NCBI GenBank assembly: GCA_902572515.1
Contig: CACGGJ010000002.1
Coordinates: forward strand, 1-64,000
Source: an uncultured Pelagibacteraceae bacterium
Lineage (GTDB): Bacteria > Pseudomonadota > Alphaproteobacteria > Pelagibacterales > Pelagibacteraceae
Direction of reading: 5' to 3'
Length of the DNA: 64,000 nucleotides
Part shown: positions 8,537 through 16,909 of the stretch, piece by piece
Position numbering within the stretch: position 1 is the first letter of the stretch
How the letters are laid out: every line of letters starts with the position of its first letter
The notes under the pieces: generated by a model
Database searches by the model: none
Told to the model about the DNA's origin: nothing
The model's input: only the letters and a program-made list of their open reading frames with translations
Made by a program: the position numbers and the translations under genes

Positions 8537-9423
8537 TACTTGTGTTTAACAAGTTTAAGTTTTTCTCTGGTTTCTGCTGGTGTCATTGGGGTATAACCAA
8601 GTTCATCTATAATTCTTACAGCTTTTTCTACTAATTGAGCGTTAGTAGCTAATTTACCTTTAGATAAATATAAATTATCCTCTAATCCAACTCTTGGGTT
8701 CCCTCCCATCAAAACAGTTTGAGCAACAAATGGCATTTCATTTTTTGAAATTGCAAACCCTGACCAAATCCCTTCTTTTGGCATAATATCTTTCATTGCT
8801 TGCATAGCTAATGTTGTGGCCGGTGCTCCCCATGGAATTCCTAAACACATTTGAAACATTGGTGGATCACTTAATAACCCTTCTTTATATAGTTGTGCAC
8901 CAAACCACATGTTTCCTAAATCAAAAGCTTCTATTTCTGGTTTAACTTTTATCTCTTTTAACTTCTTTGCTGCTTTTCTTAAATCATTTGGTGTATTAAC
9001 TGTAATTACTGAGCTATCACCAAAATTTAAAGTGCCCGCATCTAGAGTACAAATTTCTGGGAGAAATTGTTCAGCATTTGCAATTCTTTCCATTACATTT
9101 GCCATATCAGTCATGGGACCAAAATCTAGAGGATTTTTACCTTGTCCAATATCAAGATCACCCCCCATTCCAGTTGTTAAATTTAATATTACATCTGTAT
9201 CACTTGATCTAATTCTGTCGATTACCTCTTTATATAACTCTAATCTTCTACTTGGAGTTCCATCTTCCTCCCTCACATGAATATGAGCAATAGCAGCTCC
9301 AGCTTTTGCAGCTTCAATTGATGCTGTAGCAATTTGTTCTGGTGTTTTTGGCAAATCTGGATGCTTACTTGCGGTATCTCCTGACCCCGTCACAGCACAT
9401 GATATGAATACCTTGTTGTTCAT
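8536..9423 (-). CDS. Beta-keto acid cleavage enzyme (BKACE), probable dehydrocarnitine cleavage enzyme
   Basis: This 295-residue TIM-barrel protein belongs to the BKACE (DUF849) family. The zinc ligands His47 and His49 are seen in AHIHVREEDG, with VILNLTTG and the C-terminal GGNPRVGLEDN also conserved. Family enzymes condense a beta-keto acid with acetyl-CoA and split it; dehydrocarnitine-cleaving members yield betainyl-CoA and acetoacetate. Pairing with a carnitine-dehydrogenase-like gene and a hot-dog thioesterase gene is the diagnostic context for that specificity. The gene is transcribed first in a two-gene minus-strand operon and shares a 47-bp divergent promoter region with the thioesterase operon. 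Confidence 0.87.
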   Translation of the reverse strand: MNNKVFISCAVTGSGDTASKHPDLPKTPEQIATASIEAAKAGAAIAHIHVREEDGTPSRRLELYKEVIDRIRSSDTDVILNLTTGMGGDLDIGQGKNPLDFGPMTDMANVMERIANAEQFLPEICTLDAGTLNFGDSSVITVNTPNDLRKAAKKLKEIKVKPEIEAFDLGNMWFGAQLYKEGLLSDPPMFQMCLGIPWGAPATTLAMQAMKDIMPKEGIWSGFAISKNEMPFVAQTVLMGGNPRVGLEDNLYLSKGKLATNAQLVEKAVRIIDELGYTPMTPAETREKLKLVKHK

Positions 9424-9470
9424 TTTAAGTAAGATTTATACTATTATAAAAAGGACGAGGGAATAAAAAA
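9424..9470. promoter_or_regulatory. Compact divergent promoter region of the carnitine/betaine genes
   Basis: Only 47 bases separate the two divergently transcribed starts, so both promoters must overlap. A purine-rich GGACGAGGGA before the thioesterase ATG is a plausible ribosome binding site. No operator repeat is obvious. Confidence 0.5.
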
Positions 9471-9938
9471 ATGTCTTTTCACATTACAAACGAAACAATC
9501 AAAAAAGAATGGACTGATTATAATAATCATATGAACATGGCTTACTATGTCTTAGTTTTTGATCAGACTTGGGAGATAATTCTAGAAAAATTTAAGATGG
9601 GTGAAAAATCTGCAAAGAATACCCAAAGAAGTACCATGGTTGTTGAAACTCGCACTACATATGATGGTGAAGTTAAAGAGGGAGATGAAGTTGAAATTGT
9701 TTTAACTTTCTTTGATCATGATAGAAAAAGATTACATTTCAAGATGGAAATGATTGAAAAATTATCAAGAAAATTATCAGCAACTATTGAAATGCTAGCG
9801 CTTTATATTGATCTTAGTAAAAGAAAAGTTACAGAATTTGAAGATGAAAAAATTAAAATTATGGATGATTTTATAAATGCAAATAAAAGTGAATTTAAGT
9901 CTGACAATTTATCCATTATTGGAAAACTTAAAAAATGA
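9471..9938 (+). CDS. Hot-dog fold thioesterase, probable betainyl-CoA thioesterase
   Basis: A 155-residue 4-hydroxybenzoyl-CoA-thioesterase-like protein. The N-terminal motif DYNNHMNMAYY (residues 16-26) is the acyl-CoA thioesterase active-site segment, followed by the ETRTTYDGEVKEGDEVEI strand typical of the fold. In carnitine catabolism such an enzyme hydrolyses betainyl-CoA to glycine betaine and CoA, which fits the divergent dehydrogenase and cleavage-enzyme genes. It opens a tight operon with a 4-bp ATGA overlap to the TauD-type oxygenase, then the HD oxygenase and GMC oxidase. A broader thioesterase role cannot be excluded. Confidence 0.8.
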   Translation: MSFHITNETIKKEWTDYNNHMNMAYYVLVFDQTWEIILEKFKMGEKSAKNTQRSTMVVETRTTYDGEVKEGDEVEIVLTFFDHDRKRLHFKMEMIEKLSRKLSATIEMLALYIDLSKRKVTEFEDEKIKIMDDFINANKSEFKSDNLSIIGKLKK

Positions 9939-10765
9939 TTGAAGTAAAATTATTATCAGGAGCATTAGGTGCTGAAATAAATGGAATTGACTTAACTGAC
10001 GTTTCAGATGAAAATTTTAAAAAAATAAATAACCTATTATTAGAACACAAAGTTATATTTTTTCGAAATCAACCTTTGACCTCAGAACAACATGTTGCTC
10101 TAGCTTCAAAATTTGGACCATTAGAAACACATGCATATGTTAAAGGCCGAAGTGAATTTCCTGAAATTGTAAGAATAATTAAAAAACCTGATGAAAAAAC
10201 ACAATGGGGTGAAGGCTGGCATTCAGATGTTAGCTATAACGAAAAACCTACTAAAGCTGTAATTTTAAAATCAATTAAAATTCCACCAGTTGGAGGAGAT
10301 ACTGTTTTCTCAAACATGGAACTTGCATGGGAGACCCTAGAAGAAGAGATAAAAAATAAAATCAAAAATAAAAAAGCAGTTCATTCCTCACTAGGAGGTG
10401 GGTTTTTCCTTGATAAATATAAAGCAATGCAAAGTAATGGAAATATGGATGAATACTCAAACACTCATCCAATTTTAAGAACTCATCCAGAAACAGGTAA
10501 AAAAATTCTTTTTGTAAATTGGACTTACACAAAAGAAATTGTTGGTATGGACAAAGAAGAAAGTAAAGAGATTTTAAATTATTTATTTGAACATCAGGCA
10601 AGATTAGATCTTACCTGTAGATTTAAATGGACCGAAAATGCAATTGCGATCTGGGATAATAGAAGTGTTCAACACTATGCGATCGCTGATTTTTATCCAA
10701 ATAAAGGACTTGGTTTTGAAAGAATAATGGATCGTATTGCTATTGAAGGGGATCATCCACAATAA
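9935..10765 (+). CDS. TauD/TfdA-family Fe(II)/2-oxoglutarate dioxygenase
   Basis: A 276-residue protein covering the whole TauD fold. The iron triad is His96 and Asp98 in WHSDVSY with distal His247 in SVQHYAIAD; Arg263 would bind 2-oxoglutarate. Taurine dioxygenase is the best-known relative, but the family also hydroxylates other sulfonates, ethers and amines. It overlaps the thioesterase by 4 bp and ends 3 bp before a PhnZ/TmpB-like oxygenase gene, so it may hydroxylate a phosphonate that the next enzyme cleaves. Known partners of PhnZ and TmpB are PhyH-like and BBOX-like oxygenases, so a TauD partner would be new. Taurine use is the conservative alternative. Confidence 0.88.
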   Translation: MIEVKLLSGALGAEINGIDLTDVSDENFKKINNLLLEHKVIFFRNQPLTSEQHVALASKFGPLETHAYVKGRSEFPEIVRIIKKPDEKTQWGEGWHSDVSYNEKPTKAVILKSIKIPPVGGDTVFSNMELAWETLEEEIKNKIKNKKAVHSSLGGGFFLDKYKAMQSNGNMDEYSNTHPILRTHPETGKKILFVNWTYTKEIVGMDKEESKEILNYLFEHQARLDLTCRFKWTENAIAIWDNRSVQHYAIADFYPNKGLGFERIMDRIAIEGDHPQ

Positions 10766-10768
10766 TAA

Positions 10769-11305
10769 ATGAAAATAATTTATAAAATCATTTCAAATTT
10801 TATAAATAACAAATCTTTGTACATTGGCGAAAAAGTGACAATGTCGGAACATATGATTCAATCTGCTATGCTCGCTGAGAAAGCTAAGTGTAACGATGAT
10901 TTAATTTGTGCATGTTTACTGCATGATTATGGTCATTTTCTTTTAGAAGATCCTGATGAATTGGTTAAAAATAAATTAGACGGAGAGCATGAAAATATTG
11001 GATATCAGTATCTAAAAAAATTTTTTGGACAAAAAATTGTTCAGCCAATTAAATACCATGTTTTAGCTAAACGTTATTTAGCTAGAGACAAAAAATATTT
11101 TGATTTTTTATCAGATGCGTCAAAAATTAGCCTTAAGTTACAAGGAGGAGCTCTAAATGCTAAAGAGAGTAAAGAATTTGAAAATAAATCTTACTTTAAG
11201 CCATCAATTCTTCTTCGAAAATTTGATGAAGCTGCTAAAAGAACTGACATTAAAATGAAATCTATTCACGACTATGAAAAGTTGTTAAGTTCCAAGCTTA
11301 TATGA
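10769..11305 (+). CDS. PhnZ/TmpB-type HD-domain mixed-valence diiron oxygenase (C-P bond cleavage)
   Basis: A 178-residue HD-domain protein. Recalled PhnZ residue spacing matches throughout: Tyr18 and Glu21 (PhnZ Y24, E27), His28 (H34), His52-Asp53 (H58-D59), His56 (H62), His74 (H80), His97 (H104), Lys101 (K108) and Asp153 (D161). The phosphonate-binding region LSDASKISLKLQGG is also present. PhnZ oxidatively cleaves hydroxylated 2-aminoethylphosphonate to glycine and phosphate; TmpB does the same to the trimethylated analogue, giving glycine betaine. The betaine-rich context favours a TmpB-like role. It is 3 bp after the TauD-type gene and overlaps the GMC oxidase by 4 bp. Substrate assignment is inference. 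Confidence 0.85.
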   Translation: MKIIYKIISNFINNKSLYIGEKVTMSEHMIQSAMLAEKAKCNDDLICACLLHDYGHFLLEDPDELVKNKLDGEHENIGYQYLKKFFGQKIVQPIKYHVLAKRYLARDKKYFDFLSDASKISLKLQGGALNAKESKEFENKSYFKPSILLRKFDEAAKRTDIKMKSIHDYEKLLSSKLI

Positions 11306-12882
11306 ATTTCGATTATTTAATAATTGGTGCTGGAAGTGCAGGCTGTGTACTTGCAAATCGATTAACAGAAAACAATCAAAACAATGTAGCAATATTTGAA
11401 GCTGGGAAACCCAGTGATATTTGGAAAGTTAACATGCCACTTGCGATTTTATATACAATGCATGATCCAAAATATAATTACAAATATTATTCAGAACCAG
11501 AACCTCATTTACATAATAGAAGATTATTTTGTCCAAGAGGAAAAATGATTGGTGGTTGTTCTGCTCATAATGGAATGGTATTTGTAAGAGGAAACCCAAA
11601 TGATTATCAAAGATGGGCATATTTTGGATTGGAAGATTGGTCATATGAAAAAGTACTTCCTTATTTTAAAAAAATTGAAACATGGTCTGAGGGAGAAAAT
11701 GAATATCGAGGTGGTAGTGGAATATTGCCAGTAAACCAATCTAAAAATAAAAATCCTTTATTCAAAGCGTTTGTGGACTCTGCTGGTGAGGCTGGTTATA
11801 AAATAAACAACGACATGAATGGTAAAGAACAAGAAGGTTTTGGAATGTACGATGTTACTATTCATAAGGGAGAGAGAGCAAGTGTATCTAAGTATTATTT
11901 AAATCCTGCTAAAAAAAGAAAAAATCTTAAAGTATTTACAGAAGCTTTTGTTGAAAGAATTATTTTTGATGGAAAAAAAGCAATTGGAATTGAAGTAAAA
12001 ATAAAAAATAAAGTTGAAAAGATTTATGCCAATAAAGAAGTAATTTTAAGTGGAGGAGCAATAAATTCACCGCAATTACTAATGCTTTCTGGAATTGGTC
12101 CAAGCCAACACTTAAAAGATAAGGGAATTGATGTTGTTCATAACTTAGAGGGTGTTGGAAAAAACTTACAAGATCATTTAGAAACTTATGTTCAGCAAGA
12201 ATGCAAAACTAAAGATACATTATACTCATACGTTAATAAGTTAAATATGGTTAGAATTGGAATTCAATGGTTTTTGAATAGAAGTGGACCCTGTTCTACC
12301 TCTTTTTTAGAAGCTGGAGGTTTTTGTAAATCGTCTCCAGAAAGAGAATATCCAAATATTCAATTTCATTTTTTTCCTGCTTTTGTAATTGATCATGGAT
12401 TAGTTGATCCTGATAGGCATGGTTACCAATTACATGCTAGTCCAAACCATCCAAAAAGTAGAGGTCATATAACTTTAAACAGTTCAAACCCTTATGATTA
12501 TCCAAAAATTCAATTTAATTATCTAGAACATGAGGATGATTTAAAGCAAACCATAGAATGTATTCATGTAGCTAGAAAAATTTTGGGGCAAGACTCTCTG
12601 AAGCCTTTTGCGGGAAAAGAAATTGGACCAGGAGAACATGCTCAAACTAATGAGATATTTGAAGAATACATTAGGTCTAAAGCAGAGACTGCTTACCACC
12701 CATCTTGTACTTTAAAAATGGGTGTAGATAATATGGCTGTTGTAGACCAAAAACTAAAAGTTCATGGTGTTGAAAATTTAAGAGTGGTTGATGCATCTGT
12801 AATGCCTGAAATTACAAGTGGAAACCTGAATGCTCCAACATTAATGATTGCTGAAAGAGCTTCAGAATTTATTTTAAATTAA
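11302..12882 (+). CDS. GMC oxidoreductase, choline dehydrogenase-like
   Basis: A 526-residue flavoprotein of the glucose-methanol-choline family. The FAD-binding GAGSAG loop is at residues 9-14, the second GMC signature surrounds SGGAINSPQLLMLSGIG (about 251-267), and the active-site pair is His466 in AYHPSCTLKMG and Asn510 in SGNLNAPT. The N-terminal segment with EPEPHLHNRR and GLEDWSYEKVLPYFKK closely resembles BetA choline dehydrogenase, which oxidises choline to betaine aldehyde at the membrane. It ends a four-gene operon of enzymes that could all produce glycine betaine. Other alcohols are possible substrates, since this family is broad and often misannotated. Confidence 0.85.
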   Translation: MNFDYLIIGAGSAGCVLANRLTENNQNNVAIFEAGKPSDIWKVNMPLAILYTMHDPKYNYKYYSEPEPHLHNRRLFCPRGKMIGGCSAHNGMVFVRGNPNDYQRWAYFGLEDWSYEKVLPYFKKIETWSEGENEYRGGSGILPVNQSKNKNPLFKAFVDSAGEAGYKINNDMNGKEQEGFGMYDVTIHKGERASVSKYYLNPAKKRKNLKVFTEAFVERIIFDGKKAIGIEVKIKNKVEKIYANKEVILSGGAINSPQLLMLSGIGPSQHLKDKGIDVVHNLEGVGKNLQDHLETYVQQECKTKDTLYSYVNKLNMVRIGIQWFLNRSGPCSTSFLEAGGFCKSSPEREYPNIQFHFFPAFVIDHGLVDPDRHGYQLHASPNHPKSRGHITLNSSNPYDYPKIQFNYLEHEDDLKQTIECIHVARKILGQDSLKPFAGKEIGPGEHAQTNEIFEEYIRSKAETAYHPSCTLKMGVDNMAVVDQKLKVHGVENLRVVDASVMPEITSGNLNAPTLMIAERASEFILN

Positions 12883-12884
12883 TA

Positions 12885-13871
12885 TTACTTGTTACGATAA
12901 ACTGAAATTAAACAAATAATTTCAAACATGATAGAAGCTGCAACCATTGCTGTGATTTGATTTGGACTATCTTTTGTTGGCATTAAACAAGCTACATCTC
13001 CACCAATTACATTTTTTCCTTTTAAACATTGAATAAGTTTTCTTGCCTCATCCATATTAAATCCTTTATATGCAGGTTCAATATTTGCTACCCCTGGTGC
13101 AACTGTTGGATCTAAACAGTCTAAATCAAATGTAACATAAATTGGATTGTCCCCTAATCTATCTAAAATCATTTTTACACATTTTTCATGGCCCCATTCT
13201 CTATATTCATCCATTGTTATAACTTGATAACCAATATCATAACTTGCCTGTAACCAATCCAATGTTCTCGGATTTCCTCTTATACCTATCTGAGTACTTG
13301 TGTGTGGATCAACATTTCCTTGTTTGACTAAATAAGAAGCCCAATGTGCTGCTGATTTTTTTGCACCTAAAAAATGATCTAATTTTTCAAAACAATCTGT
13401 GTGGGCATCAAAATGAAGAAATGTAATTTTTTTTCCTTTAGTTAATTTTGAATTTTTTTTTGCTAAACTTTGAACAATTCCTCCTGTTACTGAGTGATCT
13501 CCACCAATTGAAACAACTGGTTTTTCTGCTTGCTCTATATGATCATAAAAAGCTGAAATTCTTTCTATACATTTTTCATTATCATTAGCTTCAGGAAATG
13601 GAACATCTCCCAAGTCGTGAATTTTATTTTCTTTCCAAGGATCAATTTTGTAATCAAAGTGAGAACGTCTAAGCATTGCAGAAATATTTCTAACTGCTCT
13701 TGGACCTAAATGTTGATCTCTTTCAGTGGTACCATTTCCTGTGCTATGAGGAACACCGACTAATGCAATGTCACAATTCTTAGGATCTGGATCATTTTTA
13801 CATCTAAATAAAGTTGGAATACCCCACCAATAAAGGGTTTCCATCATTATTTTATCTTCTTCTGAAATCAT
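12885..13871 (-). CDS. Agmatinase/arginase-family ureohydrolase
   Basis: A 328-residue ureohydrolase with all binuclear metal ligands: His126 in GGDHSV, Asp155, His157 and Asp159 in FDAHTDC, and Asp249/Asp251 in FDLDCLDP. The family hydrolyses guanidino compounds (agmatine, guanidinobutyrate, arginine, guanidine) to urea and an amine. The N-terminal YWWGIPTLFR and GTTERDQHLGPRAVR segments are typical of the agmatinase branch, but the substrate cannot be decided. It stands alone on the minus strand, converging on the GMC gene. A urease operon elsewhere in this window could use its urea. Confidence 0.88.
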   Translation of the reverse strand: MISEEDKIMMETLYWWGIPTLFRCKNDPDPKNCDIALVGVPHSTGNGTTERDQHLGPRAVRNISAMLRRSHFDYKIDPWKENKIHDLGDVPFPEANDNEKCIERISAFYDHIEQAEKPVVSIGGDHSVTGGIVQSLAKKNSKLTKGKKITFLHFDAHTDCFEKLDHFLGAKKSAAHWASYLVKQGNVDPHTSTQIGIRGNPRTLDWLQASYDIGYQVITMDEYREWGHEKCVKMILDRLGDNPIYVTFDLDCLDPTVAPGVANIEPAYKGFNMDEARKLIQCLKGKNVIGGDVACLMPTKDSPNQITAMVAASIMFEIICLISVYRNK

Positions 13872-13934
13872 AAATTAAATATGACATAAATTTAATAAAT
13901 TTAAAAACATATTCTTTTTTGATATAGAGCGTAA

Positions 13935-14885
13935 ATGAGCACTCAAAACAATAATCCTAAAGGAATAGTCTTCATATTGATAGCCATGATGGTTTTTTCT
14001 GTCCAGGACGGAATTATGAAGCATATTTATAATTTTGTTTCTCTTTATGAGATTTACTTAATAAGAACTATAGTAAGTTTTGTGCTTATTGTATTATTTT
14101 TAATAATTACAAAAAAACCAATAGTATTTAAAAGCCAATATCCTCTTTTAACTTTTACCAGAGTAATACTTTTTTTCTTTGGTTTTAGTTCTTTTTATGT
14201 TTCTTTGACTGTATTACCACTTGGTACTGCAACAGCTTTATTTTTTGTTACTCCATTTTTAATTACAATATTCGCTCATTTTTTTTTAAAAGAAGAAATT
14301 GGATTAAGAAGATGGTCTGCTGTAGTTGTAGGATTTATAGGAGTGTATATAACATTAAATCCAGATTTTAGTAATTTTAACTATTTAAGTTTATTACCTA
14401 TTTTATGTGCATTTTGTTACTCATTATCTATGATAATAATAAAAAAAACGTCTGATAAGGATAGTGTTTATACTCAAACATTTACATTTTACATTGGAGC
14501 AATAATTATAAGTATAATTTTTTATTTTGTCATTGGTGATGGTCAATATAACAATTCAGATCATCCAGCTTCTCAATTTATATTTAGGGAATGGTTTGTT
14601 GATTTTAACTCTAACATTCTATTAATGACTACAACTGGAATTACAGCAACTGTTGCTTTTCTTTTTTTATTTACTGCTTACAGTATAGCTTCTCCAGCTG
14701 TTGTTTCACCTTTTGAATATTCAATATTATTTTGGTCACCACTTGTAGGATGGTTATATTTTGATGAGATACCCTCATTAAATACAGTGATTGGAATTTT
14801 AATAATAGTATCAAGTGGTGTGTATATTTTTATTCGTGAAAAGGTACAAAATCAATCTATTGCTACGGAAAAACCTCTTAGATAA
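13935..14885 (+). CDS. EamA-family (DMT superfamily) transporter, first tandem copy
   Basis: A 316-residue membrane protein with about ten hydrophobic segments in two EamA repeats: SVQDGIMKHIYN in the first segment and the PLGTATALFFVTPFLITIFAHF region end the first half. Family members export metabolites or act as nucleotide-sugar and other transporters; direction and substrate cannot be seen. It directly abuts a clear paralog at 14886, and the two share the segment order and the unusual C-terminal tail ending IATExPxR. A tandem duplication, or a heterodimer-like pair, is likely. Confidence 0.88.
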   Translation: MSTQNNNPKGIVFILIAMMVFSVQDGIMKHIYNFVSLYEIYLIRTIVSFVLIVLFLIITKKPIVFKSQYPLLTFTRVILFFFGFSSFYVSLTVLPLGTATALFFVTPFLITIFAHFFLKEEIGLRRWSAVVVGFIGVYITLNPDFSNFNYLSLLPILCAFCYSLSMIIIKKTSDKDSVYTQTFTFYIGAIIISIIFYFVIGDGQYNNSDHPASQFIFREWFVDFNSNILLMTTTGITATVAFLFLFTAYSIASPAVVSPFEYSILFWSPLVGWLYFDEIPSLNTVIGILIIVSSGVYIFIREKVQNQSIATEKPLR

Positions 14886-15839
14886 ATGACAAAAGATAAT
14901 AATTCTAAAGGTATAATTTTAATAATCATTGCAATGTCCTTATTTGCGATGCAAGATTCTTTAATTAAATATATTTTTGAGAAAGCCTCTCTCTATGAAA
15001 TTTTTTTTGGAAGATATTTTGTTGCAGCTATTTTACTTTTTAGTTACATAAAATTTAGAAATCAGAAAGTTTCACTAAAAACTTACTATCCTGTTTGGAC
15101 AATTATTAGAGTGGTTCTTCACTTTTTAGCATTTTCAGCTTTCTTTATTTCTCTTACTTACATGCCACTTGCAACTGCAAATGCCTTATTTTTTTCTTGT
15201 CCTTTTTTTGTATCTATTTTTGCTAAATTTTTTTTAAAAGAATTTATTGGAATAAGAAGGTGGTCAGCAATTGTATTTGGTTTCATAGGAGTTTTTATTG
15301 TACTAGACCCAAACTTTTCTGACTTTGAATACAAAAGTTTGCTTCCAGTATTATGTGCATTTTTTTATGCTGCATCAATGACCATAACAAAATATACGTC
15401 TGATAAAGATGACGTGAATACTCAATTATTTTATTTTTATTTAATAGCCCTAATTTTATGTGGTCTGATTTATTTGTTCATGGGAAATGGACAATTAAAT
15501 AGCTCAGACTTTGATCCAACTACGCAGTTTATTTTTAGAGAATGGTTTTCAAATATTGAATATACTTGGAAATTTATCTTATTTTTTGGTTTTGTTGCCT
15601 CTATTGCTTTTCTTTGCATATTTTCAGCTTACATTGTTGCTTCTCCTTCTGTAGTTTCTCTGTTTGAATATTCATTAATTATAATGTCTATGATACCTGG
15701 ATATTTTTTATTTAATGAAATTCCATCTGGTAGAACATTTTTTGGAGTTGCTTGTATAATAGCTGCTGGAATTTATATTTACTTTAGAGAAAAAGCTAGA
15801 GATCAATATATTGCAACAGAAACACCTGTAAGAAGATGA
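14886..15839 (+). CDS. EamA-family (DMT superfamily) transporter, second tandem copy
   Basis: A 317-residue paralog of the preceding gene, starting at the base after its stop. Matching landmarks include an early Gln-Asp before the first loop, RRWSA(I/V)V(F/V)GFIGV before a DPNFS/NPDFS segment, LLPVLCAF, and REWF near residue 220. About ten membrane segments are expected. The two proteins have diverged considerably, so the duplication is not recent. Its last four bases overlap the next oxygenase gene in an ATGA, so transporter and oxygenase are translationally coupled. Substrate unknown. Confidence 0.88.
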   Translation: MTKDNNSKGIILIIIAMSLFAMQDSLIKYIFEKASLYEIFFGRYFVAAILLFSYIKFRNQKVSLKTYYPVWTIIRVVLHFLAFSAFFISLTYMPLATANALFFSCPFFVSIFAKFFLKEFIGIRRWSAIVFGFIGVFIVLDPNFSDFEYKSLLPVLCAFFYAASMTITKYTSDKDDVNTQLFYFYLIALILCGLIYLFMGNGQLNSSDFDPTTQFIFREWFSNIEYTWKFILFFGFVASIAFLCIFSAYIVASPSVVSLFEYSLIIMSMIPGYFLFNEIPSGRTFFGVACIIAAGIYIYFREKARDQYIATETPVRR

Positions 15840-16804
15840 CTAAAACATATATACCAACCATCAATATATCTTCACTAATTAAAAATAATTTTGAAACTCA
15901 GAGAGCATTTAAAACAATTAAAGAAATTGAAAAAGCTTGTATCAAAGTTGGTTTTTTTCAAATTACAGGTCATGGAATTAATTTAAAAGTAATTAAAAAA
16001 ACATGTGGAGTTGGCAATAAATTTTTTAATTTACCAGATGGCAAAAAGAGGAAATTATCACCAAAAAAATGGAATAAAAAAAATAAAAATCTTTATAGAG
16101 GATACTTTCCAAATGAAGTTAATGGTAAAGAGGGTTTAGATATAGGTGATTTAAAAGTAACTAAAAAATATTCGTCAAATCTAAACAATCAATACATAGA
16201 GCATCTTAATCTGGGAAAATGTTTAAATAAAAGCTCAATTAGCATTTTAAATAAATATTTTGATAACATTTATAGATTGAGTGAAACATTGTTTAAAAGT
16301 GTAATAAAACTTAATAAAAAAAATCCTGATATTTCTGGTAAAGCTTTTTCAAGATTAAAAACATTAAGTACATTAAGATTTAATTATTACCCTAACCAAA
16401 CAAAACCAGTGGAAATATCAAAACAAGATGGGGTCGCTCTTGGGTGTGAAACGCATGTTGATAGTGGAATATTTACAGTTCTCTATCAAGATAGAAAAGG
16501 TGGATTGCAGGTACAAAATAGAAAAAACAAAAAATGGTATGATGTACCATTCAACAAAAATGCTTTAGTAGTAAATACGGGAAGAGCATTAGAGTTTCTA
16601 AGCAAAGGTAAATTTAAAGCAACAAATCACAGAGTTTTATGGAATAAAAGCAAGAGACTATCTGTTCCTTTTTTCTTTGAACCTTCCTATGATTTTAAAA
16701 TGAACCAATCATTTTTAAATGGAAGTAAATTCAAAAATAATGGTGAAATTTATGAGAAATTTCTTAATAAATCTTTAAAGAAATTTATTGAATATCAGCG
16801 TTAG
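15836..16804 (+). CDS. Isopenicillin N synthase-like Fe(II)/2-oxoglutarate oxygenase
   Basis: A 322-residue oxygenase of the IPNS/2OG-FeII superfamily (DIOX_N plus 2OG-FeII_Oxy domains). The N-terminal half shows the KVGFFQITGHGI motif (residues 37-48). The catalytic half has the triad His207, Asp209 (THVDSG) and His265 (ATNHRV), and Arg274-x-Ser276 for 2-oxoglutarate. IPNS-like bacterial proteins of this size oxidise varied small molecules or make ethylene-like products. The substrate is unknown. It is coupled by a 4-bp overlap to the tandem exporters, suggesting the product or substrate may be exported. Confidence 0.85.
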   Translation: MTKTYIPTINISSLIKNNFETQRAFKTIKEIEKACIKVGFFQITGHGINLKVIKKTCGVGNKFFNLPDGKKRKLSPKKWNKKNKNLYRGYFPNEVNGKEGLDIGDLKVTKKYSSNLNNQYIEHLNLGKCLNKSSISILNKYFDNIYRLSETLFKSVIKLNKKNPDISGKAFSRLKTLSTLRFNYYPNQTKPVEISKQDGVALGCETHVDSGIFTVLYQDRKGGLQVQNRKNKKWYDVPFNKNALVVNTGRALEFLSKGKFKATNHRVLWNKSKRLSVPFFFEPSYDFKMNQSFLNGSKFKNNGEIYEKFLNKSLKKFIEYQR

Positions 16805-16909
16805 TAATTATAAAGTTTAGAGATAAAGCGATACATAACTCGTCGATAAATTCATAGATTTACGAAAGTGGGATCGGTCGTCTTTAAATTAACTTTTAAA
16901 GGAGGCTTT

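Noticed and set aside
8909-9280. A 123-codon plus-strand frame opposite the BKACE gene
   Set aside because: It is the antisense shadow of a well-conserved gene, with no ribosome site and no recognisable domain.
16868-16909. Earlier start for the luciferase-like monooxygenase
   Set aside because: The ATG at 16868 has no ribosome site and the extension is not family-like; AAAGGAGG directly precedes 16910.
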